Source: Nocardia sp. CY41 (lineage in GTDB: Bacteria > Actinomycetota > Actinomycetes > Mycobacteriales > Mycobacteriaceae). Taken from it: 64,000 nt of DNA. The notes under the pieces are model-generated. The model had not been told where the DNA came from, made no database searches, and saw only the letters and a list, made by a program, of their open reading frames with translations. Location: positions 169,779 through 233,778 of the forward strand of contig NZ_VUOS01000010.1 of assembly GCF_009829325.1 (NCBI RefSeq), read 5' to 3'. Made by a program: the position numbers and the translations under genes. This document shows, piece by piece, positions 10,178 to 19,128 of the stretch (position 1 is the stretch's first letter; each line of letters opens with the position of its first letter).

Positions 10178-11248
10178 GTGGCCAGATGGCTGTTGCACGT
10201 CGATCTCGACCAGTTCCAGGCGGCGGTGGAATTCCGCCGGCATCCGGAACTGCGGGGACTGCCGGTCATCGTGGGCGGCCACGGCGATCCCACCGAACCG
10301 CGCAAGGTGGTGACCTGCGCGTCCTATCCGGCGCGCGCCTTCGGCGTGCGGGCCGGGATGCCGCTGCGCAGCGCGCAGCGCAAATGCCCCGAGGGCGTCT
10401 TCCTGCCTTTGGACATGGCCGCCTACGAGGACGCCTCCGACGAGGTCATGGCGCTGCTGCGGACGTTTCCGGGACGGGTCGAGGTGTGGGGCTGGGACGA
10501 GGCGTTCCTCGCCGCCGACACCGACGACCCGGAGGCCCTCGCACAGCAGGTGCGCGACGCCGTCGCCGGACTGGACCTGACCTGCTCGATCGGCATCGGC
10601 GACAACAAGCTCACCGCCAAACTCGCGACCGGGTTCGCCAAGTCGGCGGGCAAGTCGTCGGCCGAGCCCGTCGCAGGCCCTGGCGTCGCCGCGGGCGTCT
10701 TTCGGCTGACCGCCGCGAACTGGGCCGAAGTGATGGCCCATCGACCGACGAACGCGCTGTGGGGTATCGGCAATCGGATCGCCGCACGGCTGGCGGAGCT
10801 CGGTATCCGAACCGTCGGCGACCTGATGGCGGCCGACCGGCAGCGTCTCGCCGCGGAGTTCGGTCCGAACACCGGGCCGTACTTCTGGGTGCTCGGCCAC
10901 GGTAAAGGCGATACGGACGTCACCACGGAACCGCGAATCCCCGTAGGCCGCAGTAAGTCGGAGACCTTCCCGCACGATCTGACCGATCCCGGGGAGATCC
11001 GCGCTCAGGTCGCGCGGCTGGCCACCGAGGTCGCGGAGGAGATGGCCGCGGCGGGCCGGATCGCAGGCCGCGTCGCCGTCACCGTGCGGACCAACACCTT
11101 CTACACGCGCAGCAAACAGGAAAAACTGCCCGAACCGACCATCGACGTGGCGCGGATCGCCGAGACGGCACTGCGCATCGTCGATCGGTTCGACCTCGAC
11201 CGCCCGGTTCGCCTGCTCGGCGTCCGGCTGGAACTCCTGCCGCAGTAG
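10178..11248 (+). CDS. dinB: Y-family DNA polymerase (DinB, DNA polymerase IV type)
   Basis: A 356-residue translesion polymerase. Palm residues Asp9 and Asp11 (HVDLDQF) and WGWDEAFLA (Asp-Glu) supply the metal ligands; PTEPRKVVTCASYPARAFGV is the fingers segment; helix-hairpin-helix elements lie at about 185-225 (LWGIGNRIAARLAELGIRTVGDL); the little-finger domain follows with a full C-terminus. Residue 14, aligned with the steric-gate Phe/Tyr that excludes ribonucleotides, is Gln. The start is GTG at 10178. No LexA-type box was seen upstream. The protein looks closer to the divergent mycobacterial DinB2/DinB3 paralogues than to DinB1, but this is by memory of motifs. Confidence 0.9.
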   Translation: MARWLLHVDLDQFQAAVEFRRHPELRGLPVIVGGHGDPTEPRKVVTCASYPARAFGVRAGMPLRSAQRKCPEGVFLPLDMAAYEDASDEVMALLRTFPGRVEVWGWDEAFLAADTDDPEALAQQVRDAVAGLDLTCSIGIGDNKLTAKLATGFAKSAGKSSAEPVAGPGVAAGVFRLTAANWAEVMAHRPTNALWGIGNRIAARLAELGIRTVGDLMAADRQRLAAEFGPNTGPYFWVLGHGKGDTDVTTEPRIPVGRSKSETFPHDLTDPGEIRAQVARLATEVAEEMAAAGRIAGRVAVTVRTNTFYTRSKQEKLPEPTIDVARIAETALRIVDRFDLDRPVRLLGVRLELLPQ

Positions 11249-11272
11249 CTCCCGGAGCCGTCCGGACACTCG

Positions 11273-11278
11273 TATGCT
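11273..11278 (+). promoter_or_regulatory. -10 element TATGCT of a probable leaderless promoter
   Basis: TATGCT ends 7 bases before the ATG at 11286, the spacing expected if transcription begins at or next to the start codon. This argues against the ATG at 11274, which lies inside the -10 element. Confidence 0.45.
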
Positions 11279-11285
11279 CGTCCGC

Positions 11286-12278
11286 ATGGAGTTCTGGGCG
11301 ATGGTGGCACACGAATCGGATAGCGGGATCGTCCTGACCCGGCAGCAGGTCGGCGAGGATTTCCTCGGGCCGGGCGACGTGACGATCAAAGTGCACTACT
11401 CGAGCGCGAACTACAAGGACGGTTTGGCGATCACCAAGGGCGGCGGGGTGGTGCGCAACTACCCGATCGTGCCCGGCATCGATCTGGTGGGCGAGGTGGT
11501 CGAGTCCGCCGACGACGATTTCGCCCCCGGCGATCCGGTGATCGCGCACGGATACGACATCGGCGTCTCGCACAACGGCGGCTTCGCCGAATACGCGAGG
11601 GTGCCCGCCGAATGGGTGGTCAAGCTGGAGGACCTGAGCCTTCGCGATGCGGCCGCGCTCGGCACCGCGGGCTTCACCGCGGCGCTGAGCGTGCAGGCGC
11701 TGCTCGATCGCGGCCTCACCCCGGACGCGGGCCCGGTGCTGGTCACCGGCGCGACCGGTGGGGTCGGCAGCGTGAGCATCGACATCCTCTCCGGGCTCGG
11801 TTTCGAAGTCATCGCGTCCACCGGCAAGACCGACGCGGACGATCTGCTCAGCGAGATCGGCGCCAACGAGGTGATCGGCCGATTGCCGGAGCCGGATGCC
11901 AAGCCGCGGCCGTTGACCAAGGCCAGGTGGGCAGCGGCCGTGGACAGCGTCGGCGGCGCCTCGCTCGCCTACATACTGAGCGCCATCGGCTACGGCGGCG
12001 TGGTCGCGGCGAGCGGGCTCACCGGCGGGTCCGAACTGCCCACCACGGTGATGCCGTTCATCCTGCGCGGTGTGGCGCTGGAGGGCATCGATTCGGTCAA
12101 CCTCCCGATCGAGCGCCGCCGTGAAGTGTGGTCCCAGCTCGGCAAAGAGCTACGACCACCGCATCTTTCGACTCTGGAGAACTACGCTCCGATCACCGAT
12201 GTGGAGCGGGTGTTGCGCGCCATCCGCAACGGCAGCCACCGGGGCCGCACCGTGATCGGCGTCATGGGCGAATTCTGA
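11286..12278 (+). CDS. MDR-family oxidoreductase, acrylyl-CoA reductase (AcuI/YhdH) type
   Basis: A 330-residue zinc-independent medium-chain dehydrogenase/reductase. The catalytic N-terminal domain contains HYSSANYKDGLAITKGGGVV and PGIDLVGEVV, close to AcuI/YhdH. The NADPH-binding domain begins at VLVTGATGGVGSVSIDIL (about 150-167), and NLPIERRREVWSQL near the C-terminus is also typical. The family reduces acrylyl-CoA or related enoyl compounds with NADPH. The start is set by the leaderless promoter arrangement. A strong hairpin terminator follows. Confidence 0.85.
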   Translation: MEFWAMVAHESDSGIVLTRQQVGEDFLGPGDVTIKVHYSSANYKDGLAITKGGGVVRNYPIVPGIDLVGEVVESADDDFAPGDPVIAHGYDIGVSHNGGFAEYARVPAEWVVKLEDLSLRDAAALGTAGFTAALSVQALLDRGLTPDAGPVLVTGATGGVGSVSIDILSGLGFEVIASTGKTDADDLLSEIGANEVIGRLPEPDAKPRPLTKARWAAAVDSVGGASLAYILSAIGYGGVVAASGLTGGSELPTTVMPFILRGVALEGIDSVNLPIERRREVWSQLGKELRPPHLSTLENYAPITDVERVLRAIRNGSHRGRTVIGVMGEF

Positions 12279-12292
12279 GTGCAGCCGATCAA

Positions 12293-12327
12293 CGAAGCCC
12301 GGCTCGACTCGTTCGAGCCGGGCTTCG
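12293..12327 (+). terminator. Hairpin terminator after the AcuI-type gene
   Basis: A perfect 15-bp stem (CGAAGCCCGGCTCGA at 12293-12307 and TCGAGCCGGGCTTCG at 12313-12327) with a 5-base loop starts 15 bases after the stop. Confidence 0.85.
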
Positions 12328-12454
12328 TCGGCTAGGACGACCCCGGCCGGATCACGCCGCGCGGGGGAACACGCTGCCGCCGCCGAGAGCCCTGATCCGA
12401 TACGGTTCTTCCGCATCCATCCCCGTGCTCGCTCCGGCCGAGAGGCGAACTTCG

Positions 12455-13975
12455 TTGTCCGCGAATCTGTTCTGGCGTTCGATGTCGATAGTGGCGGCGT
12501 CCGCACTGCTCGCCGCGCCCACATACAGCCGGGCCGATCCAGCGGCCGACACGCAGCCCAACGGTTTGGACCGGTTCTATCACCAGACGCTCGAGTGGAA
12601 GCCGTGCGGCGTCGAGAATCTGGACAAGGCCGGTGGCGAGTGCGCGAACGTCCTGGCGCCGCTCGACTACGGACGGCCCGGCGATCGCACGATCACCGTG
12701 GCGATATCCCGGGTGAAGGCGACCGATCCGGCGCGGCGGCGGGGCGTCCTGCTGTCGAACCCGGGCGGTCCCGGCGGCCCGGGCCTGGACAGCGTGGATC
12801 TGCTCGGTGACGTGCTGTCGCCGGACGTGCTGGCGAGTTACGACCTGATCGGCATGGACCCGCGCGGTGTCGGCGAATCCAGCAGCAGCCCACGTTGTGG
12901 GTGGCCGGTCGGCGAGATGATCCGGTCGGCGGGCCTGGATCCGCTGGGGTTCGTACACGACACCGTCCAGTCCGCGGGCATGGCCGCCACCTGCGTCGTT
13001 CGCGATCCGGAGCTGGTGCGGCAGTTCACCACCCGCAACACCGCGCGGGACATGGACATCGTCCGAGCCGCCTTGGGCGAGCAGAAGATCAATTTCTACG
13101 GCCTGTCCTACGGCACGTACCTCGGGGCGGTGTTCACGCAGATGTTCCCGGAGCGCAGTGATCGAGTCGTGCTCGACAGCGCGATCGACCCGGACCGCTA
13201 CTGGACCGGCTTGGTCCAGGATTGGGGACCCGCCGACGAGATCGCCTTGGACGATTGGGCGGTGTGGGCCGCCGCCCGGGACGACGAATTCCGGCTCGGA
13301 GCGACGCCGCAGCAGGTGCGAGCGAAGGTCGAGGAGCTGGTCCGCGTCGTCAACCGCAAGCCGATCGTCATCGATGGTTTCGCGATCGACGACCACTGGC
13401 TGCCGTTCATCCTGCATGCCATGTTGTGGAACTTCCGGCTGAACGAACCGCTGGCCGCGACGGTGCGCGAGCTCGCCGACGACGCGGGCGGTCCGCCCAC
13501 GACCTCACGTACGCCGCGACTGCGCGCCATCGTGGCGGCGCTGCGCGACAACGAGAATTCCGTTTTGGCGCAGATCGCTTGCGGTGATGTCGCTGCGCCC
13601 ATCGATCCCACCTGGTACTGGCGCAACATCGAGGAGAGCCGGCCCACGCAACCGGTGTTCGGCGCACTGGCGGGCAATATCCAGCCCTGTGCCTTCTGGC
13701 CTCGTCCGGTCGAACCGCCGACGGTGGTGCGGAACGCGGTGCCCGTGCTCATCGTGCAGGCGTCGGGCGATCCACGCACTCCCTACACCCACGCCGTCCG
13801 GCTGCACGAGTACCTGTCGGCGTCGCGGATGGTCACCTTGGAAGGCGTCCGTATCCACATGACATTCCGGCCCGAGCTGAGCAGTTGCGTGAACAACGCG
13901 ATCAATGCCTACTTCGGCGCGGGAACCCTGCCGGACACGGACACCACCTGTACCGCGGACCAGACGGCGAGTTAG
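12455..13975 (+). CDS. Secreted alpha/beta hydrolase with TAP-like C-terminal domain
   Basis: A 506-residue exported hydrolase of the tripeptidyl-aminopeptidase-like group common in actinobacteria. A signal peptide covers about 1-28 (FWRSMSIVAASALLAAPTYSRADPA). The oxyanion segment LLSNPGGPGGPG and GMDPRGVGES precede the nucleophile Ser218 in YGLSYGTYLG. The TAP-like C-terminal domain has Asp in QASGDPRTPYTHA and a late His in VRIHMTF, less canonical than the usual Gly-His. TTG at 12455 is preferred because GAGAGG lies about 10 bases upstream and the signal peptide is complete; GTG 12425 and ATG 12482 are alternatives. It is convergent with the ABC transporter gene, 12 bases apart. Confidence 0.85.
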   Translation: MSANLFWRSMSIVAASALLAAPTYSRADPAADTQPNGLDRFYHQTLEWKPCGVENLDKAGGECANVLAPLDYGRPGDRTITVAISRVKATDPARRRGVLLSNPGGPGGPGLDSVDLLGDVLSPDVLASYDLIGMDPRGVGESSSSPRCGWPVGEMIRSAGLDPLGFVHDTVQSAGMAATCVVRDPELVRQFTTRNTARDMDIVRAALGEQKINFYGLSYGTYLGAVFTQMFPERSDRVVLDSAIDPDRYWTGLVQDWGPADEIALDDWAVWAAARDDEFRLGATPQQVRAKVEELVRVVNRKPIVIDGFAIDDHWLPFILHAMLWNFRLNEPLAATVRELADDAGGPPTTSRTPRLRAIVAALRDNENSVLAQIACGDVAAPIDPTWYWRNIEESRPTQPVFGALAGNIQPCAFWPRPVEPPTVVRNAVPVLIVQASGDPRTPYTHAVRLHEYLSASRMVTLEGVRIHMTFRPELSSCVNNAINAYFGAGTLPDTDTTCTADQTAS

Positions 13976-13987
13976 CCGGACGACCGA

Positions 13988-15868
13988 TCAAGCCGCGGCC
14001 GTGACCGGTTCTTCGGCGAACTGGGTGCGGTAGAGCTCCGCGTAGCGGCCGTCGGCGTTCAGCAGCTGGGCGTGCGTGCCGCGCTCCACGATCCGGCCCT
14101 CCTCCAGCACCAGGATCTGGTCGGCGGCGCGAATCGTGGACAACCGGTGTGCGATCACCAGCGCGGTCCGGCCCTCCAGCGCCTCGGACAGTGCTTCCTG
14201 CACCGCGGCTTCGGAGGTCGAGTCCAGCGACGCGGTCGCCTCGTCCAGGATCACCACGCGCGGCTGCTTGAGCAGCAGACGCGCGATGGTCAGGCGCTGT
14301 CGCTCACCGCCGGAGAGCCGGTAGCCGCGCTCGCCGACCACGGTCTCCAGTCCGTCCGGCAACGACGCGACCAGCTCGCGCAGCCGGGCGCGCTCCAGCG
14401 CGTCCCAGAGTTCGTCCTCGTCGGCCTCCGGCCTTGCGAGCAGCAGATTGGCACGGATGGTGTCGTGGAACAGGTGCCCGTCCTGGGTGACGAGCCCCAC
14501 CGATTCGCGGATCGACCGGGTGGTCAGCTCGCGTACGTCCACGCCGTTCAACCGCACCGCGCCGCTGTCGACGTCGTAGAGCCGCGAGACCAGCTGCGCG
14601 ATGGTGGACTTGCCCGCGCCGGACGAGCCGACCAGCGCGATCAGCTGCCCGGGCTCGGCGCGCAGCGACACGTCGTGCAGCACCTCCACCCCGCCACGGG
14701 TGTCCAGATTCGCCACGTCCTCCAGCGAGGCCAGCGACACCTTGTCGGCCGAGGGGTAGCCGAAACTCACCGCGTCCAGCTCCACCGCGACCGGGCCCGC
14801 CGGAACCGGCCGCGCCTCCGGCGCGTCCTCGATCAGCGGCTTCAGATCCAGCACTTCGAAGACGCGCTCGAAACTCACCAGCGCGGCCATGATCTCCATC
14901 CGGGCGCTGGCCAGCGCGGTCAGCGGTGTGTAGAGCCTGGTCAACAGCAGCGACAGCGACACCACCGCGCCCGCGTCCAACTGCCCGCGCAGCGCATACC
15001 AGCCGCCGAGCCCGTACACCAGGGCGATCGCCAGCGCGGACACCAGCGTGAGCGAGGTGACGAAGACGGTCTGCAGCATCGCGGTGCGCACGCCGATGTC
15101 CCGCACCCGACGCGCCCGCAGCGCGAACTCGTCGGACTCCTGCTCCGGACGGCCGAAGAGCTTGACGAGCGTCGCGCCCGGCGCGGAGAACCGCTCGGTC
15201 ATCTGGGTGCTCATCGCCGCGTTCAGCCGGGCCGCTTCCCGCTGCATGTCCGCGAGGCGGTTGCCCATCCGGCGCGCCGGAAGCACGAACACCGGCAGCA
15301 ATACCAGCGCGAGCAACGTGATCTGCCACGAGATGCTGAGCATCACCGCGAGTGTCAGCGCGAGGGTCACCAGGTTGGCCACCACGCCGGACAGGGTGTC
15401 GCTGAACGCGCGCTGCGCGCCGATGACGTCGTTGTTCAAGCGGCTGACCAGTGCGCCGGTCCTGGTCCGGGTGAAGAAGGCGACGGGCATCTTCTGCACG
15501 TGGTCGAACACGGCGGTGCGCAGATCGAGGATGAGCCCTTCACCGATCCGCGCCGACATCCATCGGATCGCCAGCCCGAGCCCCGCGTCGAACACCGCGA
15601 GCATCCCGATGACCAGCGCCAGCACGACCACCACCCGGGGCGCCGCGCCGCCGACGATGTCGTCGACCACCCGGCCCGCCAGCACCGGCGTCGCCACGGC
15701 GAGCCCGGCGGACACGACGCTGAACAGCAGGAACGCGCTGATCCTGCGGCGGTGCGGCGTCGCGAACCGGATGATGCGCTCGGCGGTGGCGAAGCGGAAC
15801 GGCCGCTGTTCCTGCGGCGCGTTCGCCCGCCGGTACATCTGGCTCCACGCCACGGATTCGATGCTCAC
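13988..15868 (-). CDS. ABC exporter, fused permease and ATPase
   Basis: A 626-residue type IV ABC half-transporter. Six membrane helices occupy about 45-330 (the first two helices read ISAFLLFSVVSAGLAVATPV and VVVVLALVIGMLAVFDAGLG). The ATPase domain has Walker A LVGSSGAGKST, signature LSGGERQRLTIARLLL, Walker B VVILDEATASLDS and switch His in LVIAHRLSTI. It probably works as a homodimer exporting a lipid or drug; the substrate is unknown. GTG at 15868 was chosen because GGGAGAG lies upstream. It is divergent from the FAD/FeS dehydrogenase gene across about 210 bases. Confidence 0.9.
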   Translation of the reverse strand: MSIESVAWSQMYRRANAPQEQRPFRFATAERIIRFATPHRRRISAFLLFSVVSAGLAVATPVLAGRVVDDIVGGAAPRVVVVLALVIGMLAVFDAGLGLAIRWMSARIGEGLILDLRTAVFDHVQKMPVAFFTRTRTGALVSRLNNDVIGAQRAFSDTLSGVVANLVTLALTLAVMLSISWQITLLALVLLPVFVLPARRMGNRLADMQREAARLNAAMSTQMTERFSAPGATLVKLFGRPEQESDEFALRARRVRDIGVRTAMLQTVFVTSLTLVSALAIALVYGLGGWYALRGQLDAGAVVSLSLLLTRLYTPLTALASARMEIMAALVSFERVFEVLDLKPLIEDAPEARPVPAGPVAVELDAVSFGYPSADKVSLASLEDVANLDTRGGVEVLHDVSLRAEPGQLIALVGSSGAGKSTIAQLVSRLYDVDSGAVRLNGVDVRELTTRSIRESVGLVTQDGHLFHDTIRANLLLARPEADEDELWDALERARLRELVASLPDGLETVVGERGYRLSGGERQRLTIARLLLKQPRVVILDEATASLDSTSEAAVQEALSEALEGRTALVIAHRLSTIRAADQILVLEEGRIVERGTHAQLLNADGRYAELYRTQFAEEPVTAAA

Positions 15869-16077
15869 GTTGCTCTCCCTCTCGCTCCCCACCCCATCCA
15901 AGACCTGGCCACCGACACTAAGACCTCAACAATGGTTCAGTTCAAGTCGATCCCGGCCCGGAACCCTTTTCTCCCACAGCGAAACCGGCCCCAACCCGAA
16001 CGCCCGGACCAAGGCGTGCATGACGCTTTACGCATAGGCGCTGGAAAAACAAACACAGCTCACTGGAAAATAACACC

Positions 16078-18876
16078 GTGACCGAGAACCGGATGGCGGC
16101 ACGGCGCGGCACGATCGCGGGTGAGGTCGACAGCTCCGCCCGTCGGCGAGCGGAGTACTCCTCGGACGCGTCGAACTATCGGGTTCTGCCGGCGGCGGTC
16201 GTCTTCCCCAGGACCGATGAGGACGTCGCCCTCACCTTGGAATTCGCCCGCGGCGAGGGTCTCCCGGTGACCGCGCGCGGCGCGGGAACGTCGGTGGCAG
16301 GCAACGCGATCGGCCCCGGACTGGTGCTCGATTTCAGCAGGCATATGAACCGGATCGTCGCGATCGATCCGGCCGCCCGTGTGGCCACCGTGCAGCCGGG
16401 CGTGGTGCTGTCGGAATTGCAGCGGGCGGCGCGTCCGCACGGCCTTCGCTTCGGACCGGACCCTTCGACGCAGAATCGCTGCACGCTCGGCGGCATGATC
16501 GGCAACAACGCCTGCGGACCGCGTGCCGTCGCGTGGGGCCGCACCTCCGACACCGTGCGCGCGGTGCGCATCCTGGACGGCACCGGTACCGAACGCGCGC
16601 TGGCCGCCGACCTGTCGGCGGTGCCTGGCCTAGCGGAATTCAGCAGGGCGAATCTCGCGGTTCTGCGCACCGATCTGGGGCGCTTCGACCGGCAGGCGTC
16701 CGGATACGGCTTGGAGCATCTGCTCCCCGAGCGGGGCGCGTCGGCGGCGAAGGCGTTCGTCGGCAGCGAGGGCACCTGCGGCTTGCTGCTGGACGCGACC
16801 GTCGATCTGGTCGCGCTTCCGGGGGCCACCGTGCTCACTGTGCTCGGCTACCCGGATATGGCCACGGCGGCCGACGACGTCTCCGCCGTGCTGGCCTGCG
16901 CGCCGATCGCGGTGGAAGGGATCGACGCGCGGCTGGTCGACGTGGTCCGGGCGCATCGGGGCACGGTGCCCGACCTGCCGCGCGGCGGCGGTTGGCTGTT
17001 CGTGGAGACCGCGGGCGAGACCCAGGCCGACGCGCTGGCCGTCGCACAGCGGCTGTGCCGGACCACGGGCGCGATGGACACCCGGATCGTCACCGATCCG
17101 GGGACGGCGGCGGCGCTCTGGCGGATCCGGGCCGACGGCGCGGGGCTGGCGGGTCGTACGCCCGACGGTCGGCCGGCGTGGCCGGGGTGGGAGGACGCGG
17201 CCGTCCCACCCGCGCGGCTCGGCGCCTACCTGCGCGATTTCGCCGAACTCACCCGCGACCACGGTGTCGACGGGCTGTTGTACGGGCACATCGGCGACGG
17301 CTGCATCCACGTCCGCCTCGACCTCCCGATCGCCGACGCGCCGCGCCGTTTCCGCGCTTTCCTCTTCGACGCGGCGGAGTTGGTCGTGCGGTACGGCGGT
17401 TCGCTCTCCGGTGAGCACGGCGACGGCCGGGCCCGCTCGGAGCTGCTCTCGGTGATGTACTCCCCCGCGGCGCTCGACGTCTTCGCCGGATACAAGGCGT
17501 TGTTCGATCCCGGCGACGTCCTGAATCCCGGTGTGCTCGTCGCGCCCCGTGCGATCGACGCCGACCTGCGGCTGGCCGGGTCGACCGGCGCCCGGCCGTC
17601 GCTGGGGTACCCGCTGCCGGAAGACGACGGCGATGTCGCCGTCGCGGTTCATCGTTGCGTCGGCGTCGGCAAATGCCGCGCCGACGGCGGCTTCATGTGC
17701 CCGTCCTACCAGGCCACCCGGGACGAGAAGGACAGCACGCGCGGGCGGGCGAGGGTGTTGCAGGAGGTGGTGCGCGGCGCGCTGCCGTGGTCGTCGGAGG
17801 CTGTGGCGGAGTCGCTGGACCTGTGCCTGTCCTGCCGGGCGTGCCGGTCGGACTGTCCGGCGGGCGTGGACATGGCCACCTACAAGTCGGAGACGCTGTA
17901 TCGCCGCTACCGCCATCGGCTGCGCCCGATCGATCACTACTCGCTGGGCCGGCTGCCCCGCTGGCTGTCGGCCGCGAGCCGGTTGCCGCGGGTCGTCAAC
18001 GCACTGGCCGGCCGTGGCGCGCTTCGTCGAGTAGGCCTGCGCGCGGCGGGCATCGACCCGCGTCGTGACGTGCCGCGCTTGGCCGTGCGCGGCTTCCGCC
18101 GGATCTGGCGCGATCTGGATGAGGGCGCCGCACTGGCCGAGTCGGCCTATGCGCCCGAGGAGCGCAGCCGTGGCCGCGGGGAAGTCATGCTGTGGATCGA
18201 TACCTTCACCGACGCGTTCGATCCGGAGATCGCACTGGCGGCGGCTCGGCTGCTGACCACCTTGGGCTACCGCGTCCGGGTTCCCGAGCGACGGGTCTGC
18301 TGCGGATTGACCTGGATCAGCACGGGGCAGCTCGACGGCGCCCGCGCGCGGCTGCGGGCCACTCTGGCCGCGCTGGAGGAGCACGTGAGCGCGGGCGGCG
18401 TGATCGTCGGACTGGAGCCGTCGTGCACCGCCGTCCTGCGCGCGGACCTGACCGAACTGGTGCCGGAGGATCCGCGATCCGCGCCCACCGCCGCGGCGGT
18501 ACGCACCTTGGCCGAGTTCCTGGCCGAGCAGCCGACTTGGCGGCCGCCGCGGCGAACCGGGCAGTCGGTGGTGGTCCAGCCGCATTGTCACCAGCACGCG
18601 ATCCTCGGTTTCGACGCCGAACGCCGGTTATTAGCCAGTATGGGCGTGCAGGTGACGGAAATCACCGGATGCTGCGGTCTGGCGGGAAATTTCGGAATGC
18701 AGCGAGGCCACTACGACATTTCGGTCGCGGTGGCCGAGAAGGGCATGCTCCCCGCGCTGCGCGCCGCGGGCGAGGACGCGATCTTCCTCGCCGACGGCTT
18801 CTCCTGTCGCACCCAGGCCGCTGCCCTGGCCGGGCGACAGGCGCGGCACCTCGCACAGTTTCTCTTGGAGGGATAG
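16078..18876 (+). CDS. FAD-linked oxidase / 4Fe-4S fusion protein (D-lactate or glycolate dehydrogenase type)
   Basis: A 932-residue fusion of a GlcD-like FAD domain with a GlpC-like FeS domain. The PCMH FAD-binding region spans about 30-240 (ARGAGTSVAGNAIGPG contacts the pyrophosphate), the FAD-oxidase C domain extends to about 490 (YGHIGDGCIHVRLD, SGEHGDGRARSELL), then two 4Fe-4S cysteine clusters (CVGVGKCRADGGFMC and CLSCRACRSDC), then two CCG-type domains (RRVCCGLTWIS, ITGCCGLAGNFGMQ). Such proteins oxidise D-2-hydroxy acids and feed electrons to the respiratory chain. The start is GTG at 16078. Size and domain order are normal for the fused type; the exact substrate cannot be read from sequence. 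Confidence 0.88.
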   Translation: MTENRMAARRGTIAGEVDSSARRRAEYSSDASNYRVLPAAVVFPRTDEDVALTLEFARGEGLPVTARGAGTSVAGNAIGPGLVLDFSRHMNRIVAIDPAARVATVQPGVVLSELQRAARPHGLRFGPDPSTQNRCTLGGMIGNNACGPRAVAWGRTSDTVRAVRILDGTGTERALAADLSAVPGLAEFSRANLAVLRTDLGRFDRQASGYGLEHLLPERGASAAKAFVGSEGTCGLLLDATVDLVALPGATVLTVLGYPDMATAADDVSAVLACAPIAVEGIDARLVDVVRAHRGTVPDLPRGGGWLFVETAGETQADALAVAQRLCRTTGAMDTRIVTDPGTAAALWRIRADGAGLAGRTPDGRPAWPGWEDAAVPPARLGAYLRDFAELTRDHGVDGLLYGHIGDGCIHVRLDLPIADAPRRFRAFLFDAAELVVRYGGSLSGEHGDGRARSELLSVMYSPAALDVFAGYKALFDPGDVLNPGVLVAPRAIDADLRLAGSTGARPSLGYPLPEDDGDVAVAVHRCVGVGKCRADGGFMCPSYQATRDEKDSTRGRARVLQEVVRGALPWSSEAVAESLDLCLSCRACRSDCPAGVDMATYKSETLYRRYRHRLRPIDHYSLGRLPRWLSAASRLPRVVNALAGRGALRRVGLRAAGIDPRRDVPRLAVRGFRRIWRDLDEGAALAESAYAPEERSRGRGEVMLWIDTFTDAFDPEIALAAARLLTTLGYRVRVPERRVCCGLTWISTGQLDGARARLRATLAALEEHVSAGGVIVGLEPSCTAVLRADLTELVPEDPRSAPTAAAVRTLAEFLAEQPTWRPPRRTGQSVVVQPHCHQHAILGFDAERRLLASMGVQVTEITGCCGLAGNFGMQRGHYDISVAVAEKGMLPALRAAGEDAIFLADGFSCRTQAAALAGRQARHLAQFLLEG

Positions 18877-18921
18877 GCCTTTCGGGCCTCGCCCGCGATC
18901 CGAGCGGGGTGCGCCGCGCGC

Positions 18922-19026
18922 TCAGCTGCCGAACGGCAGGGTGCCCGGCGGGATCTGGTAGCCCGAGCTGCCCGCGAAAATCCCACCCCAGGCGTTGAGC
19001 AACCAGTTGAGCAGATTGGTGATCAT
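18922..19026 (-). CDS. 34-residue hydrophobic peptide, unknown
   Basis: A short ORF with a strong ribosome site (GGAGG, 8 bases before ATG). It encodes MITNLLNWLLNAWGGIFAG followed by a polar Ser/Gly/Pro-rich tail ending in LPFGS. Residues 1-18 form a hydrophobic, aromatic-rich helix that could sit in or on the membrane; there is no basic signal-peptide start and no cleavage motif. It is divergent from the AlkA-like gene across about 100 bases and convergent with the FAD/FeS gene. Strong initiation signals and a distinctive composition argue that it is translated; no family is recognised. It could be a small membrane regulator or a toxin-like peptide, but nothing in the sequence decides this. 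Confidence 0.55.
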   Translation of the reverse strand: MITNLLNWLLNAWGGIFAGSSGYQIPPGTLPFGS

Positions 19027-19117
19027 CAGAGAACCTCCGTCATCGCTACAGCCAGCTATTTGCCGAACGAAATCAATATCGTCGCGAATCACGTTTCGTT
19101 ACAACCGATTGCGAAAC

Positions 19118-19123
19118 TATAAT
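19118..19123 (+). promoter_or_regulatory. Consensus -10 element TATAAT upstream of the AlkA-like gene
   Basis: A perfect TATAAT ends 5 bases before the GTG at 19129; the -35 region (around 19095-19100) is weak. Spacing suggests a leaderless transcript or a very short leader. Confidence 0.55.
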
Positions 19124-19128
19124 CATGC

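Noticed and set aside
14072..16081. Long open frame antisense to the ABC exporter gene
   Set aside because: Composition is His/Arg/Gln-rich shadow sequence, and the minus strand carries complete ABC motifs.
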